Part shown: positions 1 through 8,326 of the stretch, piece by piece
Layout of the letters: the number at the start of each line of letters is the position of its first letter
Numbering within the stretch: position 1 is the stretch's first letter
NCBI GenBank assembly: GCA_024698685.1
Contig: JAILQZ010000028.1
Coordinates: forward strand, 1 to 34,706
Direction: 5' to 3'
DNA length: 34,706 bases
From: a bacterium
GTDB taxonomy: Bacteria > Actinomycetota > Coriobacteriia > Coriobacteriales > CADBOM01
The notes under the pieces: generated by a model
Seen by the model: the letters and a program-made list of their open reading frames with translations, nothing else
Database searches by the model: none
Told to the model about the DNA's origin: nothing
Translations under genes and position numbers: made by a program

Positions 1-70
1 AGGCGCGCCTCGCGGCCGATCAGCGGGTTGACGCTGCACTCGAAGTGGCGGCACGCGTTGTCGTTGTCGG
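1..70. repeat. Direct repeat copy 1 (paralogue identity block)
   Basis: Bases 1-70 match 1969-2038 with a single difference (C at 16 versus G). The block encodes the FeS-cluster region of two tandem OYE-type paralogues. It is much more alike than the flanking coding sequence, which suggests recent duplication or gene conversion. Confidence 0.8.
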
Positions 71-1100
71 AGCAGTTCCAGCAGCGCAGGCACGGGGTGA
101 CCTCGTCGCGCTTGCCGGCCAGCACCTTCTCGGGCATGTACGGGTCGGCGATGAGCGCGCGGGAGAGGGAGACGCCGTCGGCCTTGCCGGATGCGATGAT
201 CTCCTCGACCTCTTCCGGATACATGACGTTGCCGATGGTGTAGACCGGGATATGGATCTTGCCGGACTTCTTGATGGCCTCGGAGCTATCGGCGTGCACG
301 CAGTGCTGGTAGTAGGTGCTGCCGCGATAGCCGTCCATGCCGCTGACCTCAACCAGGTCGATGTACTCCTGCGCCTTCTCCAGGAAGGTGATCATGTCGT
401 TGACGTCGAAGCCGCCCTCGCGATACTCGGAGCCGGAGAGGCGGATCATGACGACCTTGTCCGGTCCGACGCGATCGCGAACCGCCTTGGCGATCATCAG
501 CGGGAACTTCATGCGGTTCTCGAAGGGGCCGCCGAACTCGTCGGTGCGCTGGTTGCTGAAGGGGGAGAAGAACTGATCGGGCAGCCAGCCGTGCGCATAG
601 TGCAGCAGGACCGCGTCGAAGCCCGCGTGGAAGCAATACTCGGCGGTGTCGGCGAACTGCTTGCAGACATGCTCCATGTCCTCGATGGTCATGGCCTTGA
701 CCGGCGCGTTGTCCCAGAAGCTCATCGACTCGGATGCGCTGAACGGGCCAACCGTGTTGTAGCGCATCTTGATCCTGTTGCCGCCGTGGGTGAGCTCGGC
801 GCTTGCGAACGCGCCATGCTCATGGATGGCCTGGGCCAGCTCCGCGTACAGCGGCAGGTTGTCGTCGCTCTTGATGTTCTCGGGGACGTGGCTGCCGCCG
901 TCGCCGACTGCCATCTCGCCCATGTTGACGATGGCCGCGCCGCCGCGGGCCTTGTGCTCAAGGTAGCCGGTGTAGTAGTCGGTGGGCCTGCCGTCGACGG
1001 TGTGGAAGATCATGTTCGGCGCGCTCATGATCCTGTTCTTGAAGACGAGCTTGTTGACCTTGATCGGCTTGAACATGTTCGGGTACTTCTTGGAATACAT
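1..1100 (-). CDS. OYE-type NADH:flavin oxidoreductase, C-terminal part beyond window edge
   Basis: This is the N-terminal ~366 residues of a fused flavoenzyme of the Old Yellow Enzyme / 2,4-dienoyl-CoA reductase type. Such enzymes take hydride from NAD(P)H through FAD and a 4Fe-4S cluster to FMN and reduce activated C=C bonds. The ATG at 1100 follows a GAGG Shine-Dalgarno site. The protein starts MYSKKYPNMFKPIKV and shows the FMN TIM barrel. Its active-site segment reads HYAHGWL, with Trp where classical OYEs have the donor Tyr. The cluster cysteines CLRCWNC follow near residue 340, with the fourth Cys 11 residues later. The frame is open to base 1, so the FAD/NAD(P) domain lies outside. The gene is 45 bases downstream of its close paralogue at 1146-3074 and probably co-transcribed with it. 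The substrate is unknown. Confidence 0.9.
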   Translation of the reverse strand, partial: MYSKKYPNMFKPIKVNKLVFKNRIMSAPNMIFHTVDGRPTDYYTGYLEHKARGGAAIVNMGEMAVGDGGSHVPENIKSDDNLPLYAELAQAIHEHGAFASAELTHGGNRIKMRYNTVGPFSASESMSFWDNAPVKAMTIEDMEHVCKQFADTAEYCFHAGFDAVLLHYAHGWLPDQFFSPFSNQRTDEFGGPFENRMKFPLMIAKAVRDRVGPDKVVMIRLSGSEYREGGFDVNDMITFLEKAQEYIDLVEVSGMDGYRGSTYYQHCVHADSSEAIKKSGKIHIPVYTIGNVMYPEEVEEIIASGKADGVSLSRALIADPYMPEKVLAGKRDEVTPCLRCWNCSDNDNACRHFECSVNPLIGREAR

Positions 1101-1145
1101 CGCTTGTTACCTCGTTTCCTTGTCGTTATCCTGCAGCAGCGGGGC

Positions 1146-3074
1146 TTAGAGCTTGCCGAGATCCATCGCCGCGAAGAAGCCGGTGTGGACCGCTCCGCCA
1201 ACCTTGCCGACCTTCTTGGCGTCGCCGATGAGGGTGACCCTGCCCGGCGTATCGTCGAGGTCGAAGTACAGGTCGTTGACGCTCTTCATTCCAACTGCGT
1301 AGAACACGCTGTCGGCCTCGATGCGGACCTCCTCGCCATCCTTTTCGTAGATCACCGCGCCGTCGACGACCTCCTTGACCATCGCGTTGGTGATGATCTC
1401 GACCTTGTCGACCATGAAGCGCATGATGCCGAGCTTGTAGAGGCCCTGCGCGTCGCGCGCGTAGGAGTCCATCGCCTCGAGGACGGTGACCTTCTTGCCG
1501 AGGCTGCTCAGGTGGATGCCGGTCTCGCAGCCGATGAGGCCGCCGCCGATCATCACGATGTTGTCGCCCTTGACGCACTCGGGGTTGTCGTAGACCTGGG
1601 TTGCGTGCAGCGCCTTCTCGATGCCCGGGATCTTCGGGGTTACCGGCTCGGAACCGGTGGCCACGATGACGTCGTCGTAGTTTCCGTCGGCGATGAACTC
1701 GGGCGTGACCTCGGTGTTCAGCAGCACGCGGATGTTGCTGGCCAGCGTGGTGTCGACCATGTACCTCTTGTAGCGGCGCAGGTCGTTCTTGTAGTTGTCG
1801 GCCTCGGCGAAGTTGATCCTGCCGCCGAGCTTGTCGCTCTTCTCGGCCAGGGTGACCTCATGGCCGCGCTTGGCCGCGGTGATGGCGGCCTCCATGCCGG
1901 CTGGGCCACCGCCCACTACGAGAACCTTGCGGGGCTTGAGCGCCTTGCCGATGTCCTCCCCGAAGCCCAGGCGCGCCTCGCGGGCGATCAGCGGGTTGAC
2001 GCTGCACTCGAAGTGGCGGCACGCGTTGTCGTTGTCGGTGCAGTGCAGGCAGCGCAGGCACGGGCGGATCTTGTCGAGCTGGCCTGCCAGCGCCTTTTCG
2101 GGCAGGTAGGGGTCGGCGATCAGCGCGCGCGACATCGACACGCCGTCGGCTTTGCCGGATGCGATGACATCCTCGGCGATCTCGGCGCTGAGTACCGAGC
2201 CTACGGAGAAGATCGGGATGTGGATCTTTCCGGACTTCTTGATCTGCTCCGCATAGCCCGCGTTGAGCGCGTAGCCGTGATAGGTGCATGCGGTGCAGTG
2301 GGTGATCTCGTCGCGGCTGATCTCGGCGAGGTCGATGTAGTCCTGCGCCTTCTCGAGGAATGCGATGATGTCCTCGGTGGTGAAGCCGCCGGGCACGGGC
2401 TCGCAGCCGGCGATGCGCATCATGATCACCTGGTTGGGCCCAACGCGGTCGCGTACCGCCTTGACGACCATCAGCGGGAAGCGCATGCGGTTCTCGATGG
2501 GGCCGCCGAACTCGTCGGTGCGGGTGTTGCTCAGCGGCGAGAAGAACTGCGAGAACAGCCAGCTATGGCCGAAGTGCAGCAGGACGGTGTCGAAGCCTGC
2601 GTGGAGCATGTACTCGGTGGTGTCGGCGAACTGCTCGCAGACGTGCTCCATGTCCTCTATGGTCATCGCGCGGACGGGCTTGCGCTCGAAGTAGCTGATG
2701 GTGTCCACCGGGCCCATAGGCTGCACGGTGTTGTAGGCGGTCTTGATCTTGTTGCCGCCGTGGGTGAGCTCGACGCTGGCGATTGCGCCGTGCTCGTGTA
2801 TGGCCTGCGCCATCTCGGCATAGAGCGGCAGGTTGTCGTCGTTCTTGATCATCTCGGGGGTATGGCATCCACCGTCTCCAACGGACATCTCGCCAAGGTT
2901 GATGATCGCAGCGCCGCCGCGCGCCTTGTGCTCGAGGTAGCCGATGTAGTAGTCGGTGGGTCTGCCGTCCACGGTGTGGAAGATCATGTTCGGCGCAGAC
3001 ATGATTCTGTTCTTGAGGATAAGATTCTTGATCTTAAGCGGCTTGAACAGATTCGGAAATTCCTTAGAGTACAT
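1146..3074 (-). CDS. OYE-type fused NAD(P)H:flavin oxidoreductase (enoate/dienoyl reductase-like)
   Basis: This complete 642-residue protein has the three-domain plan of 2,4-dienoyl-CoA reductase and trimethylamine dehydrogenase. An FMN-binding TIM barrel (about 1-335) is followed by a 4Fe-4S motif CxxCxxCx11C (CLRCLHC, near 338-357). Next come an FAD-binding fold with VVGGGPAGMEAA (about 390) and a nested NAD(P) site IGGGLIGCETG (about 500). It probably reduces an alpha,beta-unsaturated substrate anaerobically; the substrate cannot be read from sequence. The active-site segment is HFGHSWL, keeping the His pair but with Trp at the usual Tyr position. The ATG at 3074 follows an AGAGG ribosome site. 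It lies 45 bases upstream of the similar partial gene at 1-1100, so the two look like a tandem duplication in one operon. Confidence 0.93.
   Translation of the reverse strand: MYSKEFPNLFKPLKIKNLILKNRIMSAPNMIFHTVDGRPTDYYIGYLEHKARGGAAIINLGEMSVGDGGCHTPEMIKNDDNLPLYAEMAQAIHEHGAIASVELTHGGNKIKTAYNTVQPMGPVDTISYFERKPVRAMTIEDMEHVCEQFADTTEYMLHAGFDTVLLHFGHSWLFSQFFSPLSNTRTDEFGGPIENRMRFPLMVVKAVRDRVGPNQVIMMRIAGCEPVPGGFTTEDIIAFLEKAQDYIDLAEISRDEITHCTACTYHGYALNAGYAEQIKKSGKIHIPIFSVGSVLSAEIAEDVIASGKADGVSMSRALIADPYLPEKALAGQLDKIRPCLRCLHCTDNDNACRHFECSVNPLIAREARLGFGEDIGKALKPRKVLVVGGGPAGMEAAITAAKRGHEVTLAEKSDKLGGRINFAEADNYKNDLRRYKRYMVDTTLASNIRVLLNTEVTPEFIADGNYDDVIVATGSEPVTPKIPGIEKALHATQVYDNPECVKGDNIVMIGGGLIGCETGIHLSSLGKKVTVLEAMDSYARDAQGLYKLGIMRFMVDKVEIITNAMVKEVVDGAVIYEKDGEEVRIEADSVFYAVGMKSVNDLYFDLDDTPGRVTLIGDAKKVGKVGGAVHTGFFAAMDLGKL
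1969..2038. repeat. Direct repeat copy 2 (paralogue identity block)
   Basis: This is the partner of bases 1-70, with 69 of 70 bases identical. It lies in the FeS-cluster coding region of the 1146-3074 reductase gene. Confidence 0.8.
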
Positions 3075-3107
3075 ATTCTTTGCCTCTTTTCCTTGTCCTC
3101 TTTCCAG

Positions 3108-3138
3108 CTTATACAGCCGTTTTTGCTGCTAAAGGCAA
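3108..3138 (-). promoter_or_regulatory. Possible promoter for the 3074-to-1 reductase pair
   Basis: On the minus strand TTGCCT (3133-3138) is followed after 19 bases by TATAAG (3108-3113), about 34 bases before the reductase ATG. The spacing is longer than ideal, so this is tentative. The rest of the 205-base gap up to 3280 is AT-rich and shows no other gene. Confidence 0.3.
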
Positions 3139-3279
3139 TTTTAGCATTATGGCTAGCACGCTATGGAGCGATAGCCGAATTCGCTTTTCTTGTATAGTTT
3201 TGTGCTGCGATTTTTGGGCAGAATGCAGGACTTTTGTTTCGAAACGCTATGCCTCGAGTTGCCTGTTGCGCAACATCCG

Positions 3280-3930
3280 CTAAGCCCGCACGCTTGCGCT
3301 GCTCACCGGGAATGAGAAGTAGGTGTCGGGGTAGGGCTCGTCGGCCAGAGTGAAGTGCCACCATTCGCAATCCAGCGGGACGAAGCCGCCGCGTACCATG
3401 GCTTTTTGCAGCACCATGCGCATCTGGTACTGCTTGTCCGTGATGCCCTTGTAAGAGGGGTGCGACACCTCGCCGAAGAGGTCGAACGGGCTGCCCATGT
3501 CCACCTCGTGGCCCGTTGCCATGTCGAGCAGCGTGAGGTCGACCGTGCTGCCGCGGCTGTGGCTCGACTTGGCCGCGATGTAGCCTAGCTTGAAGGTGTC
3601 GGTCTTGTCGATGTCGGGGTAGAAGTACTGCTTCATGCGCTGGTCGGTGTCCTCGATGCCCCATAGCACGAAGTGCTTGACCGCCGTGGTTGGGCGGTAG
3701 GCGTCGAACACCTTCAGGCGATAGCCCTGCACGATCAGCTCGGCTGCCACGCCCTTGAGCGCACGGGCGCACTCGCGCGTGCACAGCGCCACCGGCTCCT
3801 CGTAGCCGTCGATGCGATCGCCGACGAAGTTGAACGTGGAGTGGTAGCGGATCTCCTAGACGATGCTGGGCACGTAGTCGGCGAGGACCACGAAGTCCGA
3901 TGCGTCCATCTCGGGGCTGGGCTTTTTCAC
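3280..3930 (-). pseudogene. VanX-like D-Ala-D-Ala dipeptidase interrupted by an in-frame amber codon
   Basis: The product resembles zinc D-alanyl-D-alanine dipeptidases of family M15D (VanX/DdpX). It has DAYRP with the conserved Arg near residue 80, the zinc motif SSHSRGSTVD near 123, and EWWH near 188. The best start is GTG at 3930, with AGGAG at 3936-3940 five bases upstream. That gives a 216-codon gene, the usual VanX length. Codon 25, at 3856-3858, is TAG. The sequence on both sides (VPSIV before, EIRYHSTFNF after) fits the family N-terminus, so this is one reading frame broken by a single stop. A GTG at 3792 could give a protein lacking 46 residues. It is either a recent pseudogene, a truncated product or a sequencing error. 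A TATAAT on the minus strand at 4014-4019 may be its promoter. Confidence 0.82.
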
Positions 3931-4104
3931 AGGTGCTCCTGTCTTCTGGCGGCGCTTGGCCGTTGCCGCGGCCGTTTGGTTGCTCTGGCAGCCATTTCGC
4001 TGCTAACCCAACAATTATACGGCAAGGGGAGAGGGGTTGGGCAGCTGCTCGTGTTGCCCGAGGTTGGCTTGTGTTGTCGGATTCCTTTTAGGTTGCTTTC
4101 AAGT

Positions 4105-4122
4105 TTCCATTGGAAAATGGAA
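4105..4122. promoter_or_regulatory. Inverted repeat upstream of tannase-like gene
   Basis: TTCCATT (4105-4111) and AATGGAA (4116-4122) are perfect 7-base arms around a GGAA loop, 39 bases before the lipoprotein ATG. It could be an operator or an mRNA hairpin. It is the only clear structure in the 231-base divergent gap apart from the minus-strand TATAAT at 4014-4019. Confidence 0.4.
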
Positions 4123-4161
4123 TCTGAGAGAGAATCATCTAGTTTGAGAAAGGAAGGCATC

Positions 4162-5865
4162 ATGAGAGCTAAGGTTGTGGCTGCTATCATGTGCGCTGGA
4201 CTCCTATGCGCAGGAGTAGTCGCGGGTTGTTCCCAATCGGGAACATCATCGTCGAATCAGGTGTCGACGAATCTTGACTCGCTCGACATGTCAGCATGGC
4301 AATACAACTCGGATGACAACGTGTACTACCAGATCGGCATATCGTATTGCGAAACTCCCGCAGATGCGGATTACGAGCAGCTGGCGATCTTCGTGCCCGG
4401 AGATTATCTGACGGGCACGCAAAATGAAGACGGAACCTACACTTGCACGGTAAACGATGGCGCGACAGTCAACGGATACACCATAACCGAAGCCCCTATC
4501 GTGATGCCCGTGAATACCCCAGGCTATTCGGCTCAGAGTGCGCTTACGTCGTATTCGAGTTCGGTCAGCACCTATACGGATGAAGGGTTCGTCTACGTGC
4601 ACGCCGGGTGCCGTGGTCGTGATGCCGGAGCTCCAGCGGGTGTGACCGATCTGAAGGCGGCCGTGCGTTATCTGCGCGGTTGTGCTAGCGAGTTGCTGGG
4701 AGACGCGGAGAACATTTTCGCTTTCGGCCACAGCGGCGGCGGTGCTCAGTCGGCCATTCTCGGCGCAACGGGTGACGCGCCGGAATACGATGCGTACCTC
4801 GAGAGCATCGGTGCCGTTCAGGGCGTGAGCGATGCTATCGCCGGCTCGATGGATTGGTGCCCCATCACGAATCTCGATACCGCCGACGAGGCGTACGAAT
4901 GGATGATGGGAACGACGCGGACCGGCCTCTCCGACGACGAGCAGGCCATCTCCGATGCGCTTGCCGAGGCATATGCGACCTACATCAACGAAGCGGGCTT
5001 CGAGGCCGATGGCTCCACGCTCTCGCTTGAGGCATCGAGCGACGGTATCTACCAGGCTGGCAGCTACTACGAGTACGTGAAGGGCGAAATCGAGCAGTCG
5101 CTCGAGAACTTCATCGCTGACACCACATGGCCCTACGATGCCTCCAGCTCCTCTTCGGGCGGCCCGTCTGGTGCGCCTGGCGGCAGTGGTACGCCTAATG
5201 CCTCCGAGGAAAACGATGGCATCAGCCGATCCGGCTCCTCTTCGAGCAGCTCGTCGCTTTCCGGCACCTACGAGACCGCTCAGGATTACATCGATGCGCT
5301 GAACGCCGACGGTGAATGGGTGAGCTACGATTCATCCACCGGCGAGGTTACCATCACCTCCATCGAGGCTTTCACCACCCGCTACAAGGGCGCTTCCAAG
5401 AGCCTCGGAGCATTCGATCAGCTCGATGCCGGCCAAGGTGAGAACACGCTCTTCGGTTATGGCGATGGCAACGGCGCGCATTTCGACGCCACGCTCGCTA
5501 GCATCCTGAAGGAGCTTGGCAGCTCTTATGCCTCCGATTACGAAAGCGACCTCGCGAAGACCGATTCGCTCGGTGTTTCGGTGACTGAGCGCGTGAACAT
5601 GTACACGCCGCTCTACTACCTGCTCGAGTCGCAAGATGGCTACGGCACGGCAACTCCCGCAAAGTACTGGCGAATTCGCACTGGCATCACCCAAGGCGAT
5701 ACGTCCCTGACGACCGAGATCAACCTCGCCCTTGCGCTGGAGGCCTATGATGGCGTGGAGTCCGTAGACTTCGCCACGGTTTGGGGCCAAGGCCATACGC
5801 AGGCAGAGCGCACCGGTTCCTCCACATCGAACTTCATCGATTGGGTGAACGAATGTCTCAAGTAG
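4162..5865 (+). CDS. Tannase (subtype B)/feruloyl-esterase-like secreted lipoprotein hydrolase
   Basis: This 567-residue protein has a lipoprotein signal. A basic MRAK start and hydrophobic stretch lead to VVAGC, so the mature protein would be lipidated at Cys and face the cell exterior. It is an alpha/beta hydrolase. GCRGRDAGAPAGVTDLKAAV precedes the nucleophile elbow FGHSGGG (Ser near residue 198), and a late WGQGHT may hold the catalytic His. The pattern fits subtype B bacterial tannases, which cleave galloyl esters; esters of other plant phenolics are possible. Between the catalytic blocks lies a Ser/Gly-rich linker (about residues 328-372), an unusual insertion. ATG 4162 follows AGGAAGG; an upstream extension of the frame lacks a ribosome site and would bury the signal peptide. 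It converges with the reductase at 5983, with a shared terminator between. Confidence 0.72.
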   Translation: MRAKVVAAIMCAGLLCAGVVAGCSQSGTSSSNQVSTNLDSLDMSAWQYNSDDNVYYQIGISYCETPADADYEQLAIFVPGDYLTGTQNEDGTYTCTVNDGATVNGYTITEAPIVMPVNTPGYSAQSALTSYSSSVSTYTDEGFVYVHAGCRGRDAGAPAGVTDLKAAVRYLRGCASELLGDAENIFAFGHSGGGAQSAILGATGDAPEYDAYLESIGAVQGVSDAIAGSMDWCPITNLDTADEAYEWMMGTTRTGLSDDEQAISDALAEAYATYINEAGFEADGSTLSLEASSDGIYQAGSYYEYVKGEIEQSLENFIADTTWPYDASSSSSGGPSGAPGGSGTPNASEENDGISRSGSSSSSSSLSGTYETAQDYIDALNADGEWVSYDSSTGEVTITSIEAFTTRYKGASKSLGAFDQLDAGQGENTLFGYGDGNGAHFDATLASILKELGSSYASDYESDLAKTDSLGVSVTERVNMYTPLYYLLESQDGYGTATPAKYWRIRTGITQGDTSLTTEINLALALEAYDGVESVDFATVWGQGHTQAERTGSSTSNFIDWVNECLK

Positions 5866-5926
5866 CGCGGCAGCGCGTGTGCAACTTGGAATCTTTGCAC
5901 TGAGTTCATCCGCAACGGCAAAACCA

Positions 5927-5954
5927 AGGGCGCGCTCCGAATGGAACGCGCCCT
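5927..5954. terminator. Bidirectional hairpin terminator
   Basis: AGGGCGCG (5927-5934) pairs with CGCGCCCT (5947-5954), with further pairing inside around a GAAT loop. It lies between the convergent lipoprotein and reductase genes. On the minus strand the stem is followed by TTTT; on the plus strand the T-tract is weak. Confidence 0.65.
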
Positions 5955-5982
5955 CTCTCGTTGTGCTTGCGCTGTTGAGCGG

Positions 5983-7989
5983 CTACTTCACTATGCCAAG
6001 GTCGTTGACGATGAAGTGCGCGTCGCTCGTGGCGAAATAGATGTTGCGCGGTACGCAGCAGTCGCCAACCTGATGGAAGATCGGCGCGCAGTTGCGCAGG
6101 TCGAAGGCCTCCTGGCGGCGCGGCTGCATTCCGACGGCATAGGCAATCGTGTCGGCCTCGTAGAGATGCGTGCCCTCTGCGGCATCTGCCGGGTAGAGTG
6201 GCAGCGCGAACCTGCGGCCCGGGATGGGCTTGGTGCCGGTGAACTCCGCGAGCACTCCGTCGCCGTTGATCTCGAGCGCCTTGGTCGAGGTCGAGACCTT
6301 GATGCCGTACTTGGTGAACTGCGTGGAGATCGCGAGGCCGTGGAGCATCTCGCCGTTGTCCCTGAGGTTGGAATCCATCTCGATGATCTGGCACTCGCAG
6401 CCCTGCGTCATCGACAGGAAGATCGCGAGCTCCATGCCCACGAGGCCGCCGCCGATGATGAGCACGCGCTTGCCCGCCTTCTCCGGGTGCAGGTAGAGCT
6501 CTTCGGCCTGGAAGACGTTCGGCTCGTCGATACCTGGGATGTTGGGCTTGATGGGCGTGGCGCCAAGGCAGGCAATGATCGCGTCGGGTGCGATGGCATC
6601 GGCGAGTTTGGGCGTGGCCGGGTGCTCGAGGAGGACGTCGATCGGAAGCTTGCCGATGGTGCGGCGCTGCAGGTCGATGTACTGCATCAGCTTCTCCTTG
6701 AAGGGCACCTTGGCCTCGCAGAGAAGTCCGCCGCCAAGCTGGCCGGTGGCTTCCGCCAGCACGACCTCATGCCCGTTGCGAGCTGCGGTGATGGCTGCCT
6801 GCATGCCGGCCATTCCTCCGCCAGCGACGAGGATCTTCTTCTTGGGCCTGAACGGCGAGAGCGGCAGATGGTTGTCGTACTCGTGGCCGATCTCGGGGTT
6901 GATCGCGCAGGTGATCGGGCCATTCGTGATGTGGAGCGAGAAGCAGTGCAGGCAGCGCATGCACTTGCGGACCTCGTCCTCGCGGCCCTCGCGCAGCTTG
7001 TTCGGCATGTCGGGATCGCAGATGATGGCGCGCGCCATCGAGACGACGTCGACCTTGCCAGACGCGATGAGCTCCTCCATCTGCTCGGGCTCGGAGAGCG
7101 CGCCGAGGGCGCCCACGGGGGTCTGCTTCACGTGCTTCTTGATCTCGACCGCCCACTTGGCGTTGCAGCCGTCCTCGAGGAACATGTTCGGATGCGTGAC
7201 GGTGAAGACCTCGTTGACCTCGTGGCTACCGGTGGAGATGTTGAGCAAGTCGGCGTGGCCGTCGAACTGGACCGCCTGCGCGATTCCGTTCTCGATATGG
7301 TAGCCGCCATCCCAGATCTCGTCGCCGACCATGCGGAGCTCGATGGGGAAGCCGCGGCCGCAGACCTGGTGGATGCGGTCGCAGACCGCGTTGGCGAAGC
7401 GCGCGCGGTTCTCGATGGAGCCACCCCACTTGTCCTTGCGGTTGTTCGACTCGTGCAGGAACTGCGAGATGAGGAAGCCGTGGCCACCGTGGACCATGAC
7501 CATGTTGAATCCGAGCAGCTTGGCGAACTTGGCCGCTTGCGCGTACTCCTCGATGATGGCCATGATCTGATCCTCGTTCATGGCCTTGATCTCGTGGCCA
7601 AGCGGGCTGACGCCATCGATGACGCCCAGCGCCGGGAAGCCCTGAGAGAAGGAGAAGTAGCAGGCGTTTCCTCCGTGGCAGAGCTCGATCGAGGCGACTG
7701 CGCCGTGGCGGGTGATCCTGCGCGCGATGTCGGCGATTCCCTGCCTGCCCTTGAGGTTGTTGTGATCCCAGAGCGGAACGCCGATGTCGGACATGCGCGC
7801 CGCTGCGGAGATGACGCCGCTACCGAGGGTTACGGTTGCAACGCCGCCTGCCGCCTTGCGCTCGTAGTAGCTTGCGGCAACGCTCTGCGGGTCGAACTCA
7901 TTGCCCGTGGGGGCGCCGAAGATGCGGTTCCGGAAGACCTGATTGCCAAGGACAATCGGCTCGAACAAATGCGGGTATTTGGTGGCCAT
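5983..7989 (-). CDS. OYE-type fused NAD(P)H:flavin oxidoreductase
   Basis: This 668-residue flavoenzyme has the FMN barrel (about 1-340), the 4Fe-4S motif CMRCLHC plus Cys after 11 residues (about 345), an FAD fold with VAGGGMAGMQAA and a second dinucleotide site IIGGGLVGMELA. It is expected to reduce an activated double bond with NAD(P)H. The barrel segment HGGHGFL keeps the His pair but has Phe at the classical Tyr. It is a close paralogue of the gene at 8327-10324, more distant from the 1146-3074 pair. Similarity between the two begins at the ATG (MATKYPHLF versus MIDKYPHLF), which fixes the start at 7989 although the only strong ribosome site (GAGGAGGAG, from 8023) is 33 bases away. It has its own promoter region and a terminator upstream separating it from the paralogue. 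Confidence 0.93.
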   Translation of the reverse strand: MATKYPHLFEPIVLGNQVFRNRIFGAPTGNEFDPQSVAASYYERKAAGGVATVTLGSGVISAAARMSDIGVPLWDHNNLKGRQGIADIARRITRHGAVASIELCHGGNACYFSFSQGFPALGVIDGVSPLGHEIKAMNEDQIMAIIEEYAQAAKFAKLLGFNMVMVHGGHGFLISQFLHESNNRKDKWGGSIENRARFANAVCDRIHQVCGRGFPIELRMVGDEIWDGGYHIENGIAQAVQFDGHADLLNISTGSHEVNEVFTVTHPNMFLEDGCNAKWAVEIKKHVKQTPVGALGALSEPEQMEELIASGKVDVVSMARAIICDPDMPNKLREGREDEVRKCMRCLHCFSLHITNGPITCAINPEIGHEYDNHLPLSPFRPKKKILVAGGGMAGMQAAITAARNGHEVVLAEATGQLGGGLLCEAKVPFKEKLMQYIDLQRRTIGKLPIDVLLEHPATPKLADAIAPDAIIACLGATPIKPNIPGIDEPNVFQAEELYLHPEKAGKRVLIIGGGLVGMELAIFLSMTQGCECQIIEMDSNLRDNGEMLHGLAISTQFTKYGIKVSTSTKALEINGDGVLAEFTGTKPIPGRRFALPLYPADAAEGTHLYEADTIAYAVGMQPRRQEAFDLRNCAPIFHQVGDCCVPRNIYFATSDAHFIVNDLGIVK

Positions 7990-8056
7990 TCTGTGCGCCC
8001 GGTTCGTCGGTAATACGCCGGGCTCCTCCTCTCGTTGCTCGTAGAAACAATCGCGC

Positions 8057-8105
8057 CTGGTTTCGTAAAGATGGCAAACCAGTATCGCATTCTGATTCTA
8101 GCACC
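8057..8105 (-). promoter_or_regulatory. Promoter block and 26-bp palindromic operator of the 7989 reductase
   Basis: On the minus strand GGTGCTAGAAT (8095-8105) looks like an extended -10. The palindrome 8057-8082, with arms CTGGTTT and AAACCAG, lies just downstream where transcription would start. The same GGTGCTAGAAT and a palindrome of the same length with GGCAAACCAG occur before the paralogue at 10324. The position suggests a repressor operator or a leader-RNA hairpin; the regulator is not identifiable here. Confidence 0.6.
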
Positions 8106-8220
8106 ATGCGATATGATGCGGCGCCTAAAGCCAATCGCTCTAAAACACGATGCGGAGTTGTGAACCAATCGCACTAAGAATCATTACAAGAAGGCTTTGA
8201 CGGGCTGAAAGGGGAACGGC

Positions 8221-8263
8221 GTGCAGATGCGCCAGCGCCTATGGCAGCGGCAGGCGCCTGCAC
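8221..8263. other. Long imperfect hairpin between the paired reductases
   Basis: GTGCAG (8221-8226) plus GCGCC (8229-8233) pair with GGCGC (8253-8257) plus CTGCAC (8258-8263), leaving a two-base bulge. It sits between the terminator of the 8327 gene and the promoter of the 5983 gene. It may be a second terminator stem. The remainder of the 337-base gap 7990-8326 holds only the sites listed separately. Confidence 0.45.
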
Positions 8264-8270
8264 AAACGAA

Positions 8271-8300
8271 CAGGGCGCCCACCGTTTGGCGAGCGCCCTG
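8271..8300 (-). terminator. Hairpin terminator after the 8327-10324 reductase
   Basis: CAGGGCGC (8271-8278) pairs perfectly with GCGCCCTG (8293-8300), 27 bases past the stop of the minus-strand reductase. The sequence after the stem on the minus strand is only moderately T-rich. Confidence 0.65.
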
Positions 8301-8326
8301 CTTTTGCTGCCTATGCGGCGCAGCTG

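Noticed and set aside
45-3197. A 1050-codon open frame on the plus strand opposite two reductase genes
   Set aside because: It is in mirror phase to real genes with clear cofactor motifs. Its translation is a repetitive Val/Asp/Leu-rich product without domains, an effect of GC-rich codon use.
3856-3858. Amber codon as a pyrrolysine or recoding signal
   Set aside because: No recoding machinery is seen and the position is not a catalytic residue; simple inactivation or a base error is more likely.
5150-5270. Ser/Gly-rich coding stretch as a possible frameshift or repeat array
   Set aside because: The frame stays open on both sides with the hydrolase motifs; it reads as a low-complexity linker.
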